Source: Amorphoplanes friuliensis DSM 7358 (GTDB lineage Bacteria > Actinomycetota > Actinomycetes > Mycobacteriales > Micromonosporaceae). Taken from it: DNA of 64,000 nucleotides. Both the position numbers and the translations under genes were made by a program. The notes below the pieces were generated by a model that was not told the DNA's origin, searched no databases, and saw only the letters and a list, made by a program, of their open reading frames with translations. Within the stretch, counting starts at the first letter, position 1, and every line of letters starts with the position of its first letter. Positions 43,441 to 51,465 of the stretch are shown here, in pieces. Where the stretch lies: assembly GCF_000494755.1 (NCBI RefSeq), contig NC_022657.1, positions 2,394,001 to 2,458,000 of the forward strand, written 5' to 3'.

Positions 43441-43966
43441 CCTCGCGCCGGTGGATCTGCTCGATCAGCTCGGTGGCCAGCGACTTGATGGTCTCCAGGC
43501 CGGGGCGGCCCCACGGGCGCGGCTCGACGTCGACGACGCAGATCGTGCCGAGCGTGGTCCCCGTGCGGTCGATCAGGGGCGCGCCGAGGTAGGACCGGAT
43601 GCCGATCTCGTCGACCACCGGGTTGCCCGCGAATCGGGGGTAATCGCAGACGTCGTCGAGGACCAGGGCCTTGCGCCGCACCACCACGTGCGGGCAGTAC
43701 CCGTGATCACGGCTCATCACGCGTCCCGGTGACGCGCCGTCACCCTTGGCGGCGGAGTGCAGCCCGGCGAAGTACTGCCGGTCCTCACTGATGAAGTTCA
43801 CCATCGCGTACGGGGCGCCGGTGACCTCGGTGAGTTTGCGCGCGAACTCGTCGAACTCGGGGTCGGGCTGCTCACCCAGGCCCAGTTCGCGCAGGCGCCG
43901 CATGCGCAGCGGCACCTCCAGGTCGGTCGGTGTCAGCGGGTGGTGCGGGGAAGCGTCGTAGATCAT
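43433..43966 (-). CDS. GAF-domain protein, fifth gene of the conservon
   Basis: A 177-residue soluble protein consisting mainly of one GAF domain (about 35-170; YAMVNFISEDRQYFAG, GYCPHVV, YLGAPLIDRTGTTLGTICVVD). This GAF type often senses redox or small molecules. Its ATG overlaps the cvnD stop by 4 bp (ATGA), so it is translated with the conservon and probably acts in the same signalling chain. The 3' end overlaps the convergent dehydrogenase-like gene by 8 bp. Confidence 0.85.
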   Translation of the reverse strand: MIYDASPHHPLTPTDLEVPLRMRRLRELGLGEQPDPEFDEFARKLTEVTGAPYAMVNFISEDRQYFAGLHSAAKGDGASPGRVMSRDHGYCPHVVVRRKALVLDDVCDYPRFAGNPVVDEIGIRSYLGAPLIDRTGTTLGTICVVDVEPRPWGRPGLETIKSLATELIEQIHRREVS

Positions 43967-44559
43967 GCCGGGCTCCGTACGGGCGTCGGGGTGGAGTTTG
44001 CGCCGAGCAGGTGCTGGATGAGACGGACGAGCACACCCGTGGACGACCGGCTGTCACGGGCGTCGCAGGTGACGATCGGCACCTCCGCCCGCAGGTCGAG
44101 CGCGGAACGGACATCCTCCGGCTCGTACCGGAAGGAGTTGTCGAACTGGTTGACCGCGATCAGGAAGCCGATGCCGCGGGACTCGAAGAAGTCGACGGCG
44201 GCGAAACAGTCCTGCAGGCGGCGGGTGTCGGCCAGCACGACCGCGCCCATGGCCCCGGCCGACAGCTCGTCCCACATGAACCAGAAGCGTTCCTGGCCCG
44301 GGGTGCCGAACAGGTAGAGGACGTGGGTGCTGTCGATGGTGATCCGGCCGAAGTCCATCGCCACCGTGGTGGTCGTCTTGCGTTCGATGCCGGTCAGGTT
44401 GTCGGTCCCGACACCGGCCGTCGTGAGGATCTCCTCGGTACGCAGGGGCTCGATCTCGCTGACGGCACCCACGAACGTCGTCTTGCCCACGCCGAAACCG
44501 CCCGCGATCAGCAGCTTGAGCGCTGTCGGGAAGAGATCAGAGTCGTCGCTGTAATGCAT
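43963..44559 (-). CDS. cvnD: Conservon GTPase CvnD
   Basis: A 198-residue Ras-like small GTPase of the bacterial MglA/CvnD type. Walker A is GGFGVGKT (residues 20-27), the switch region has FGTPGQERF, and the base-recognition motif is NQFD instead of NKxD. In conservons this GTPase works with a roadblock protein, a DUF742 protein and a membrane kinase-like CvnA. Its start overlaps the cvnC 3' end by 23 bp. Confidence 0.9.
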   Translation of the reverse strand: MHYSDDSDLFPTALKLLIAGGFGVGKTTFVGAVSEIEPLRTEEILTTAGVGTDNLTGIERKTTTTVAMDFGRITIDSTHVLYLFGTPGQERFWFMWDELSAGAMGAVVLADTRRLQDCFAAVDFFESRGIGFLIAVNQFDNSFRYEPEDVRSALDLRAEVPIVTCDARDSRSSTGVLVRLIQHLLGANSTPTPVRSPA

Positions 44560-44914
44560 TGAGGATGGTCTCCAGTACCGCCGTGTTGGTGGGTTCGGCC
44601 GCCGGGCCGGGGGATCGCGTGTCGACGGCGCCGGCGTCGACCAGGTCGGAAAGCAGGATCTTGGTGACGACCGCCGGCAGCCGCAGCCGCGCCGAGATCT
44701 CGGCGACCGTCGTCGGGGTGCTGCACAGACCGAGCGCCTCGGCGTGGTCCGGTTCGAGCCTGCCGTGCGGCAGCCGGCCGGTCGCCCGGACCATCGACAG
44801 CAACTCCATGCGGGTGGTCGGCTCGGTGCGTCCGTTGCTCACCGTGTACGGGCGGACCAGACGTCCCGCGGCCTCGTCGACCCAGTGCTCGTCCTCGGCG
44901 CTCACCATCGTCAC
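44537..44914 (-). CDS. cvnC: Conservon DUF742 protein CvnC
   Basis: A 125-residue DUF742 protein with winged-helix character: LVRPYTVSNGRTEP at the N-terminus, then STPTTVAEISARLRLPAVVT and VLLSDLVDAG-type segment. It links CvnA/B with the GTPase in conservon complexes. Its start overlaps the cvnB stop by 4 bp (ATGA) and its 3' end overlaps cvnD. Confidence 0.9.
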   Translation of the reverse strand: MTMVSAEDEHWVDEAAGRLVRPYTVSNGRTEPTTRMELLSMVRATGRLPHGRLEPDHAEALGLCSTPTTVAEISARLRLPAVVTKILLSDLVDAGAVDTRSPGPAAEPTNTAVLETILNALQRRL

Positions 44915-45336
44915 CGTGCCGCGCCGCCGGCGGCCGACCGTACCGGCGTACCGAGGTACGGCCGGACGCTTTTCACGAGCTGGGCCATCTCGTAACCCAG
45001 CACACCGGGCTCGGCCTGCGGACCGGCCATCACCGCGAGCACCGCACCGGAGCCGGCGGCGGAGACGAACAGCAGCGCGTCCTGCAGCTCGGCGACGACC
45101 TGGCGGACGGTCTCGCCGCCACCGAAGCGGGTGCCGGCGCTGCGGGCCAGGGAGAACAGCCCGGAGGAGATCGCGGCTAGGTGGTCGGCGGCGGCGTCGT
45201 CGAGGCCGTACGCCGCTTTGCGCAGCCCGTCCGACGACAGCAGCAGCGCGCTCCGGGTGTCCGGGACGCGTTCGATCAGCCCGGTGAGCAACCAGACGAG
45301 GTCCTGCGCGGGGCGTACCGGGTCATTGCTCTGCAC
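44911..45336 (-). CDS. cvnB: Conservon roadblock/LC7 protein CvnB
   Basis: A 141-residue Roadblock/LC7 (MglB-like) protein: DLVWLLTGLIERVPDTRSAL, LLSSDGL and the long helix GGETVRQVVAELQDALLFV. Roadblock proteins bind and often activate the cognate GTPase, here CvnD. It is 15 bp downstream of cvnA in the same orientation. Confidence 0.9.
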   Translation of the reverse strand: MQSNDPVRPAQDLVWLLTGLIERVPDTRSALLLSSDGLRKAAYGLDDAAADHLAAISSGLFSLARSAGTRFGGGETVRQVVAELQDALLFVSAAGSGAVLAVMAGPQAEPGVLGYEMAQLVKSVRPYLGTPVRSAAGGAAR

Positions 45337-45351
45337 TTGAGCGCACCTTCC

Positions 45352-46839
45352 TTAGCGGTTCTCGTCGGGCTGGTCCGCCGCTTCGCTGCGGGAGACACCC
45401 TGCATGAAGGAGGCCATCAGGCCCGTGTTGTGCTCGGTGTCGTCGTCCGGTGCCGCCGCCGGCGGGCCGGCCTGCAGCTCGGGCGCGAGGTGGGTCTGGC
45501 TGTGGCGCCGGGGCAGCGGGGGCGGGGTGGTCACCGCGACCGGCTCGGGGACCTCGGCGGGCGGCGCGAAGGCGGGCCAGACCGGTGGGGCGGCGGCGAT
45601 CTGGGACGGCCCCGGGATCCGCTGCGCCAGCTCCATCGTGTTCTGTGACAGCGCCAGCCGCGTACCGGTGGGCTCCGGGTCGGCCTGCGCCGAGCCGAGC
45701 AGGTGCTGCGGCAGGATCACCACGGCCTGGGTGCCGCCGTAGATGTTGCCCTGCAGCTGCACGGTGACACCGTGCTGGCGGGCGATCATCGAGACCACGA
45801 ACAGGCCGATCCGGCCGTCCGCGAGCAGCTCGTCGAGGTTGATGTCGTCCGGGTTGAGCAGCAGGCGGTTGACGCGCTCCTGGTCGTCGCGCTGCATGCC
45901 GAGGCCGCGGTCCTCGACCTCGACCGCCACACCGGCGGCGACGTGCTGGGCGCGCAGCAGCACCTGGGTGTGCGGCGGCGCGAACATCGTGGCGTTCTCG
46001 ATGAGCTCGGCGACCAGGTGGATGATGCTGGCGACGGCGTGCCCGGGCACCGTCCCCTCGATCGGCGGCACCAGCTTGACCCGCGAGTAGTGCTCGACCT
46101 CGGCGATCGCCGAGCGCAGCACCTCGGTCAGCGCCACCGGGCGGCTCCACTGCCGGCGCGACACCGCGCCGCCGAGCACGGCCAGGTTCTCGGCGTGGCG
46201 GCGGATGCGGGTCGCCAGGTGGTCGACCTGGAACAGACCCTTGAGCAGGTCGGGGTCCTCGACCTCGTTCTCCAGCGCATCCAGCAGCTTGATCTCGCGG
46301 TGCACCAGCGACTGCAGCCGGCGGGACAGGTTGACGAAGACCTCGACCTGACGTCCGGCCGAGGTGCGTACCGGGACGGGCCGCTGCTCGGCCACCTGGA
46401 GCTGCTCGGCCAGCCGGGTCAGCTCGGCCCGGGCGTCGTCGAGCGCGGTCCGGGCGCCGGTGGCCTCGTCCTTCGCGGACGCCGCCCGGGTCTGCGCGTC
46501 GGCGAGACCGGTGCGGGCCGCGTCGGCCTCGGCCCGGGCGGTCGCGGCCTCGGCCCGGGCGGTCGCTGCCTCGCTGAGCAGGGGAGCGACGCGGTCGTCG
46601 AGCTGCCGGACCGTGCCGGCCGCCTTGGCCGCCACGACCACGAGCGCGAGCACGCCGAGCAGGAAAGCGACGACCAGCACGAGGTCGGACGTGTCCGCGC
46701 CGCCGGCCCAGAAGTAACCGGCCGTGACCGCGAAGAGCAGTGCGGCGGCCCCGGCCGGCGCGGCGATGAGCCAGGTCAGCCGCCCCCGCAGCGCTACATC
46801 GTCCGTCGCGGGCACGGCGGACGGGGGAATGTGTGGCAT
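45352..46839 (-). CDS. cvnA: Conservon membrane kinase-like protein CvnA
   Basis: A 495-residue membrane protein: two helices (about 23-45 and 53-72), a long Ala/Glu-rich coiled coil (85-150), a dimerisation region (HREIKLLDALEN) and an HATPase_c domain (about 250-375) with LIENATMFAPP (N box), DRGLGM (G1) and GRIGLFVVS (G2). A Pro-rich C-terminal tail follows. No canonical phosphoacceptor His box is obvious, as usual for CvnA. AAAGGA precedes the ATG. It leads the operon cvnA-B-C-D-GAF. Confidence 0.9.
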   Translation of the reverse strand: MPHIPPSAVPATDDVALRGRLTWLIAAPAGAAALLFAVTAGYFWAGGADTSDLVLVVAFLLGVLALVVVAAKAAGTVRQLDDRVAPLLSEAATARAEAATARAEADAARTGLADAQTRAASAKDEATGARTALDDARAELTRLAEQLQVAEQRPVPVRTSAGRQVEVFVNLSRRLQSLVHREIKLLDALENEVEDPDLLKGLFQVDHLATRIRRHAENLAVLGGAVSRRQWSRPVALTEVLRSAIAEVEHYSRVKLVPPIEGTVPGHAVASIIHLVAELIENATMFAPPHTQVLLRAQHVAAGVAVEVEDRGLGMQRDDQERVNRLLLNPDDINLDELLADGRIGLFVVSMIARQHGVTVQLQGNIYGGTQAVVILPQHLLGSAQADPEPTGTRLALSQNTMELAQRIPGPSQIAAAPPVWPAFAPPAEVPEPVAVTTPPPLPRRHSQTHLAPELQAGPPAAAPDDDTEHNTGLMASFMQGVSRSEAADQPDENR

Positions 46840-46911
46840 GAAGATCCTTTAGGCGGCGAGAGACGTGTCGTGGCCAGGCAGGAAATGAGTTCCATTGTGG
46901 AAGCAGCGATC

Positions 46912-46939
46912 ACTCTAGTGCGCCCGTGAATCTTGTCCA
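46912..46939 (-). promoter_or_regulatory. Promoter of the conservon
   Basis: On the minus strand TGGACA (46939-46934), a 16-bp spacer and TAGAGT (46917-46912) resemble a -35/-10 pair about 73 bp before cvnA. Confidence 0.45.
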
Positions 46940-46951
46940 GCGCTGTCGGTC

Positions 46952-48169
46952 TCAGAGCGACGGGATTGCCCCGCTCACCGGCAGGGTCGGCACGTCGACA
47001 CCGATCGTCTCCGGATATTTGAGCCCGGCGCCGGTGTTGAGCACCACCACGGTCTCCGCGGCGCCGAGGAAACCCGACTCGCGCAGCTGCGCCGCCGCGA
47101 CCAGGCACGCGGCGCCCTCCGGGCAGATGAACGTGCCCTCGTCACGGGCCAGCACACTCTGCGCGGCCAGCAGATCCTCGTCGCTCACGGCGATGGCCGT
47201 GCCACCGGTCTGCCGGACGGCGTCGAGCACCAGAAAGTCACCGAGCGCCTTGGGCACCGTGATGCCGAACGCCACCGTGTGCGCGTCCGGGAACGGCACG
47301 CTGACCTCCGCACCCTGATGGAACGCCTCGACGATCGGCGCGCACCCCTGCGCCTGCACCGCGACCAGCCGCGGCAGCCGCTCGCCGATCCAGCCCAGCT
47401 CCTGCATCTCGCGCAGCGCCTTGTAGATGCCGATGATGCCGACACCGCCGCCGGTCGGGTACAGGATGACGTCGGGGACCCGCCAGCCGAGCTGCTCGGC
47501 GAGCTCGTAACCCATGGTCTTCTTGCCTTCGAGGCGGTACGGCTCCTTGAGGGTCGAGACCTCCTGGTAGCCGGTGCGTTCCCGGACCGCGGCGTTGACC
47601 AGCTTGCCGGCGTCGCCGATGAGCCCGTCGACCAGGTAGAGCTCGGCACCGGTGGCGACACACTCGGTCCGCGTGATGGCCGGCGCGTCGACCGGCATCG
47701 CGATCAGGCACCGCATCCCGGCCCGGGCGGCGTAGGTGGCCCACGCCGCCCCGGCGTTGCCGTTGGTGGGCATCGCAACACCGGTGACACCGAGCTCGGC
47801 CGCCCGCGACACCCCGACCGCCGCGCCGCGCGCCTTGAACGAGGCGGTCGGGATCAGCCCCTCGTCCTTCATCAGCAGACCGGGCAGGCCGATCCTCGCG
47901 CCGTACCGGGGGAGCGGCAGCAGCGGAGTCATCCCCTCGCCGAGAGTGGTGACAAACGCGGGATCGCGCACCGGCAGGACCTCGTGGTACCGCCACAGGG
48001 TGGCCGGACGGCCGGCGAGCGACTCGCGGGTCAGGGTCCGTGCCGCCCGCTCCAGGTCGTAGCGGGCGAGCAACGGAACCCCGGCCGGACTGACCCCCTG
48101 GACGACGTCAGCGTCGTACCGGGCCCCGGTCCGCGAACACTCCAGGTGGCTCAGCGCCGAATAGGTCAT
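46952..48169 (-). CDS. thrC: Threonine synthase
   Basis: A 405-residue PLP enzyme that makes threonine from O-phosphohomoserine. Lys112 in ASFKARG is the PLP lysine, PTNGNAG binds the cofactor phosphate region and PTGGGVGIIGIYKAL is the glycine-rich loop. The N-terminal HLECSRTGARYDAD carries the class-typical start. It begins 12 bp after the Ro60 stop on the same strand, so co-transcription with rsr is possible. hom and thrB are not in the window. Confidence 0.9.
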   Translation of the reverse strand: MTYSALSHLECSRTGARYDADVVQGVSPAGVPLLARYDLERAARTLTRESLAGRPATLWRYHEVLPVRDPAFVTTLGEGMTPLLPLPRYGARIGLPGLLMKDEGLIPTASFKARGAAVGVSRAAELGVTGVAMPTNGNAGAAWATYAARAGMRCLIAMPVDAPAITRTECVATGAELYLVDGLIGDAGKLVNAAVRERTGYQEVSTLKEPYRLEGKKTMGYELAEQLGWRVPDVILYPTGGGVGIIGIYKALREMQELGWIGERLPRLVAVQAQGCAPIVEAFHQGAEVSVPFPDAHTVAFGITVPKALGDFLVLDAVRQTGGTAIAVSDEDLLAAQSVLARDEGTFICPEGAACLVAAAQLRESGFLGAAETVVVLNTGAGLKYPETIGVDVPTLPVSGAIPSL

Positions 48170-48181
48170 GCACCCAATAGA

Positions 48182-49702
48182 TCAGAACGGCCACACCTCG
48201 CGCGAGCCGGCCTCGATCAAGGGGATCATCGAGAACGCGGAGTCCGACAGGCCGCCGAACGTGTACCGGTTGTCCTCGGGAGCCGTGTGCCCCAGGCGGT
48301 AACCGGCGAGGTTCCACGTGTAGACCGGAACCTCCCGCGGGACCGCCGCCACCACGTCCTCCTGACCGTGCCAGTGCGCCTGCTCGTCCGTGAGGACCAC
48401 CACGCGGGTGTGCCCGTCGTAGTGCTTCCACACCGCCTGCGCGGTCTGCGTACCGGCGTTGAGGAAGTAGCCGTCCTCCCGGAAACGGCGTACCCCGGCC
48501 AGCACCGACTCGCCCCTCCGGCTCGGGAAGACCTTCGAGGTGGTCGAGAACGACACCACGGCCGGCTTCTTCGCGCGGGCGGCCAGGGCCAGCCCGAACA
48601 CCGTCGCCGCGTCCCAGCAGCGCAGGGACCCGTCGCGGCTGAAGTCGCTGTTCATCGACCCCGAGGTGTCGATCAGGATCAAGGTCCGGCCGTCCAGAGC
48701 CGGCACGTTCGCCAGCGCCAGCTGCAGGGCCTTCTCCAACGGGTACGCCCACCGCAGACTCGGCGCCGCGTTGTACGACGACAGGAACCGCATCGGCAGG
48801 ACCCGCGATTTCGCCACCTCGTCCGGGTCGCACAGCCGTGCCGCCACCTGCTCCGCGACGGCGTCGGAGACCCCGGCCGCGTCGAAATTGCGCAGGTTGC
48901 GCAGCAGGGCGAAGTAGCCCATCGACGGGATCACGCCCTCCCACGCCGCGGCGTCCATGGCCGTCTGCCGCCACCCGGCGAGCGCCTCCCAGGTCATGCC
49001 GGCGGCGCGCAGCACCTCCGGGTCGGTGGTGTCCCGGCGCTGCTCGACCGGCAGGGCCATCAGCTCGGCCCGGGCCGCCAGCAGGCTCAGCGAGGCCGGC
49101 ACCGGGTTGTCGCGCTTGTGCCGCCGGTCCAGCGCGTGCCGGAACAGCTCACCCTGCCGCTCGTCCTTGGCGACCGGGTGGGTCAGGTCGACCACGTCGC
49201 CGAAGCGCACCGAGGCCGCCTCGGAGTCGTACTTGAGCAGGCTGCGCTCGTGGTAGAGGCGTACCGCGGCGTCGGCGACACCACGCTTGACCGGCTTGGG
49301 CAGGGAACGACCGTGCCGGCCCAGCCAGTACGCGAGGGCCTCACCCGGCTCGTCGGCCCGCTGCAACGCGGAGTCGACCACGGCCCGCGAGCCCGGAATG
49401 CCCTCGGACACCTGCGCCCGCGCACCCTCCAGCGCGGCCACGACGGACGCGGACCGCAGGTTGGCACCGAGCCGGAGCCACCGCACGAAGCGCGCGAACC
49501 ACTCGGGGTCCGCGACGGCGACCGTACGCACCAGCTCCCGGAACCGTGCGTCCCGGTCGGCGGCACCCTCGTAGAAGGTGTCCTCACCGACCAGGTTGGA
49601 CACCGCGAGCAGGAACAGCTCGGAGCGTGGCGCACGGGCAAAACCCGGAGCGCCCTCGGCGGTGACGAGCGTCTGCCGCTGCTTGACGTTGAACTTGGCC
49701 AT
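48182..49702 (-). CDS. rsr: Ro60/Rsr TROVE-domain RNA-binding protein
   Basis: A 506-residue Ro60 orthologue. The TROVE HEAT-repeat ring occupies about 15-330 (SELFLLAVSNLVGEDTFYEG, ARFVRWLRLGANLRSASVV), and the von Willebrand factor A domain follows with the MIDAS motif DTSGSM (Asp345, Ser347, Ser349). Ro60 proteins bind misfolded RNAs in the central hole and Y RNAs on the outer ring, acting in RNA quality control and repair. The ATG at 49702 has GGGGGGA upstream; a longer open frame to 49783 runs into the Y-RNA region and is not used. The Y-RNA array lies directly upstream on the same strand. Confidence 0.92.
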   Translation of the reverse strand: MAKFNVKQRQTLVTAEGAPGFARAPRSELFLLAVSNLVGEDTFYEGAADRDARFRELVRTVAVADPEWFARFVRWLRLGANLRSASVVAALEGARAQVSEGIPGSRAVVDSALQRADEPGEALAYWLGRHGRSLPKPVKRGVADAAVRLYHERSLLKYDSEAASVRFGDVVDLTHPVAKDERQGELFRHALDRRHKRDNPVPASLSLLAARAELMALPVEQRRDTTDPEVLRAAGMTWEALAGWRQTAMDAAAWEGVIPSMGYFALLRNLRNFDAAGVSDAVAEQVAARLCDPDEVAKSRVLPMRFLSSYNAAPSLRWAYPLEKALQLALANVPALDGRTLILIDTSGSMNSDFSRDGSLRCWDAATVFGLALAARAKKPAVVSFSTTSKVFPSRRGESVLAGVRRFREDGYFLNAGTQTAQAVWKHYDGHTRVVVLTDEQAHWHGQEDVVAAVPREVPVYTWNLAGYRLGHTAPEDNRYTFGGLSDSAFSMIPLIEAGSREVWPF

Positions 49703-49763
49703 CGTGTCCCCCCATGTTTCTTGCGCAGGTTTTTTGCGCAGGGAGACGCACCACTCCGCACGC

Positions 49764-49889
49764 CCGAGATCAAAGTCGGCCACGGACTTATATCTGCCGC
49801 TCTACCGTTGAGCTAGCCGCCCGAGAGCGACCGGAGGACTCGAACCCCCGAACCAACAGAGCCCGAAGTAACCGTTGCCTGCGCACCGG
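49764..49889 (-). ncRNA. Y RNA 3, YrlA-like with permuted tRNA module (proximal to rsr)
   Basis: Transcribed toward rsr. The terminal stem pairs GGCAACGG with CCGTGGCC (one mismatch). Inside, in order: a T arm (49833-49849; GGGGG stem, TTCGAGT loop, CCTCC), a closed acceptor-like hairpin (GTCGC/GCGGC), the dinucleotide TA, and a D arm (49799-49813, GCTC-AACGGTA-GAGC). T arm before D arm with a closed acceptor is the circular permutation known for bacterial YrlA RNAs, which mimic tRNA and bind Ro60 through the stem. Confidence 0.8.
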
Positions 49890-49911
49890 GCGTGCGGAGA
49901 GGTTGCGCCTC

Positions 49912-49992
49912 CCGAGATCGGAGCCGGCGACGGACGGCTCTTCACCGGGGCCGTGGGACCCCTCCAAGATGTAACCGTCGCCTTCGCACCGG
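49912..49992 (-). ncRNA. Y RNA 2, minimal element without tRNA module
   Basis: The middle unit has the same flanks (CCGGTGCG start, GATCTCGG end) and a perfect 8-bp stem GGCGACGG/CCGTCGCC, but the inside only offers a GGGG/CCCC hairpin. No T or D arm is present. It could be a Ro60-binding stem only, or a degenerating copy. Confidence 0.65.
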
Positions 49993-50006
49993 GAAGTGCA
50001 CACCCA

Positions 50007-50151
50007 CCGAGATCGAAGCGGAGACGGAAACTGGCCCCTTGCGGGGCCTAGGTGACCTCGGCCGCTGGTCGACATCGCCGGTACGACGATGACGGGATTC
50101 GAACCCGCGTCTCCCCGTTGAAAGCGGAAGTAGCCGTCTTCTGCGCACCGG
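50007..50151 (-). ncRNA. Y RNA 1, YrlA-like with complete permuted tRNA module (distal)
   Basis: First unit transcribed. Stem AGACGG/CCGTCT closes a module with T arm (50092-50108; GCGGG, TTCGAAT loop, CCCGT), a 7-bp acceptor-like stem CATCGTC/GGCGATG closed by GTACC (50073-50091), and a D arm (50054-50070; GACC, AGCGGCCGA loop with GG, GGTC). A GNRA hairpin GGCCCC-GCAA-GGGGCC (on the minus strand) follows the D arm. All tertiary-contact loops of a tRNA elbow are present, without anticodon arm or CCA end. Confidence 0.82.
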
Positions 50152-50164
50152 TGAGTGCGAGAGA

Positions 50165-50194
50165 AAGGTAAGCGTTCCGCACCCGTACCGGCAA
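50165..50194 (-). promoter_or_regulatory. Promoter of the Y-RNA array
   Basis: On the minus strand TTGCCG (50194-50189), an 18-bp spacer and TACCTT (50170-50165) precede Y RNA 1 by about 14 bp. Confidence 0.5.
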
Positions 50195-50245
50195 ACGATT
50201 TTGGGGCTTTACTTCAACGGCGGTTCAGCTTCTACGGTCTTTCCC

Positions 50246-50647
50246 ATGACTTCCCGCGACGTGCAGGACCTGACCGATCTGGTCGCCGAGCTCGAACGCA
50301 GCCAGCGGCAGGAGGACGTGGACGGCTTCCTCGCCCTCTTCGACCCCTCCGCTGTCTGGGTGAACGGGGCCGGCCGCCGCCTGATCGGCCTCGACGAGAT
50401 CAGCGAGTTCACCCGCGGCGTGCTGCCGGGCGCGATGGCCACCGGATCGGTCGACTACGACGTCGAACACGTCGCCTTCATCACGCCCGACGTGGCGCTG
50501 ACCGGCGTCCGGCAGCAGTACACCGACCTCGACGGCAGACCACTGGCCGAGGACGGCGCGGGCAGCCCGACCTACGTCTGGATCCGTACCGGAAGCACCT
50601 GGAGGATCGTCGCCGGGCAGAACACCGCCGTGATCGCGCCCGGTTAG
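50246..50647 (+). CDS. NTF2-like (SgcJ/SnoaL-type) protein
   Basis: A 133-residue protein of the cystatin-like NTF2 fold in the SgcJ/EcaC-type branch: LVAELERSQRQEDVDGFLALFDPSAVWVN, then VRQQYTDLDGRP and a C-terminal TYVWIRTGSTWRIVAGQNT. Such proteins are small hydrolases, isomerases or binding proteins. The ATG follows TACGGT by 7 nt (leaderless). An in-frame start at 50201 is rejected because it lies in the presumed promoter. Four bp overlap with the convergent gene. Confidence 0.8.
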   Translation: MTSRDVQDLTDLVAELERSQRQEDVDGFLALFDPSAVWVNGAGRRLIGLDEISEFTRGVLPGAMATGSVDYDVEHVAFITPDVALTGVRQQYTDLDGRPLAEDGAGSPTYVWIRTGSTWRIVAGQNTAVIAPG

Positions 50648-51465
50648 CCGCGGGCCCAGACGTCCAGGTCGAGTTGCTGCAGGACGTGCGGGGCGAACAG
50701 CCCGAAGACGGAGAGGACGGCGACCAGGGTGAACAGCGTGCGCAGGACGATGACCTCACCCTTGCCGCCGACCCGGACCGCCATGCCGTTCGGGACGCCG
50801 ATCATGCGCCACATGCGCCGGCCCATCGGGATCGGCCACAGGATCGGGACACCGTTCTTGGTGATCATGTCGCCGAGCAGGTGGACAAAACATCCCACAC
50901 CGACTGCGAAGCCGAGCATCGGATAACCGCGGTCACCGGGCAGGTTCGCCGCCGTGAACCACGCGATCACCCCGGAGGCCAGGGTCACGATCACCCAGCC
51001 GGCGCGCTCGGCCCACTCGTCGAAGAGCCCGCGCAGCGCCAGACCGGCCATGAAGAAGACGATGAAAACCACGGCCCATTTGCCCTGACTCGCGCACAGG
51101 CTCGTGGTGCCCCAGCCGACCAGACCGGCAAAGGGCAGGGTGTGCGTGAAGGTGCGGTGCCCGTTGTTGCGGCGCGGATCCCGGCTGAGCTTGGTCGCGG
51201 TGTAGACGCCCAGCGAGATCTTCTCGATCACCTCGGCCACGAACAGGGAGAACACCCCGAACGTCCGGGCCACGGTCGCGCCGCCCTGGTTGCGGGTCAC
51301 CTTGCCGGACAGGTCCAGGTCCGGCAGCAGCGCACCGCCCGCGCACACCGCCGTACCCACGGCCACCGCCAGCGGTGACTGCTCATATCCGGCAAAATGG
51401 TCCAGTGCCAGGCTGCCGGACAGCCAGACGGCCGCGCCCGACAACGCGTGCGACGGACCCATCAT
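50644..51465 (-). CDS. DUF457 family membrane-bound metal-dependent hydrolase (YdjM-like)
   Basis: A 273-residue multi-helix membrane protein beginning MMGPSHALSGAAVWLSG, with ALLPDLDL, RTFTHTL and CFVHLLGDMITKNGV; these conserved His/Asp motifs define the LexA-regulated YdjM/DUF457 family of predicted membrane-bound metal-dependent hydrolases. GGGGAGGGG upstream of the ATG; GTG at 51474 is possible. Function in this organism is unknown. Confidence 0.85.
   Translation of the reverse strand: MMGPSHALSGAAVWLSGSLALDHFAGYEQSPLAVAVGTAVCAGGALLPDLDLSGKVTRNQGGATVARTFGVFSLFVAEVIEKISLGVYTATKLSRDPRRNNGHRTFTHTLPFAGLVGWGTTSLCASQGKWAVVFIVFFMAGLALRGLFDEWAERAGWVIVTLASGVIAWFTAANLPGDRGYPMLGFAVGVGCFVHLLGDMITKNGVPILWPIPMGRRMWRMIGVPNGMAVRVGGKGEVIVLRTLFTLVAVLSVFGLFAPHVLQQLDLDVWARG

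Noticed and set aside
49703..49783. Longer N-terminus for Ro60 (start at 49783)
   Set aside because: The ATG at 49702 has a strong Shine-Dalgarno and matches the family; the extension overlaps the end of the Y-RNA array.
49795..50110. Genuine tRNA genes (T-arm GGTTCGAATCC present twice)
   Set aside because: T arm precedes the D arm, acceptor stems are closed by short loops, and there is no anticodon arm or CCA; better explained as Y RNAs.
50155..51378. Plus-strand 407-codon frame
   Set aside because: Out of frame with the NTF2-like gene and antisense to the DUF457 gene; no domain.
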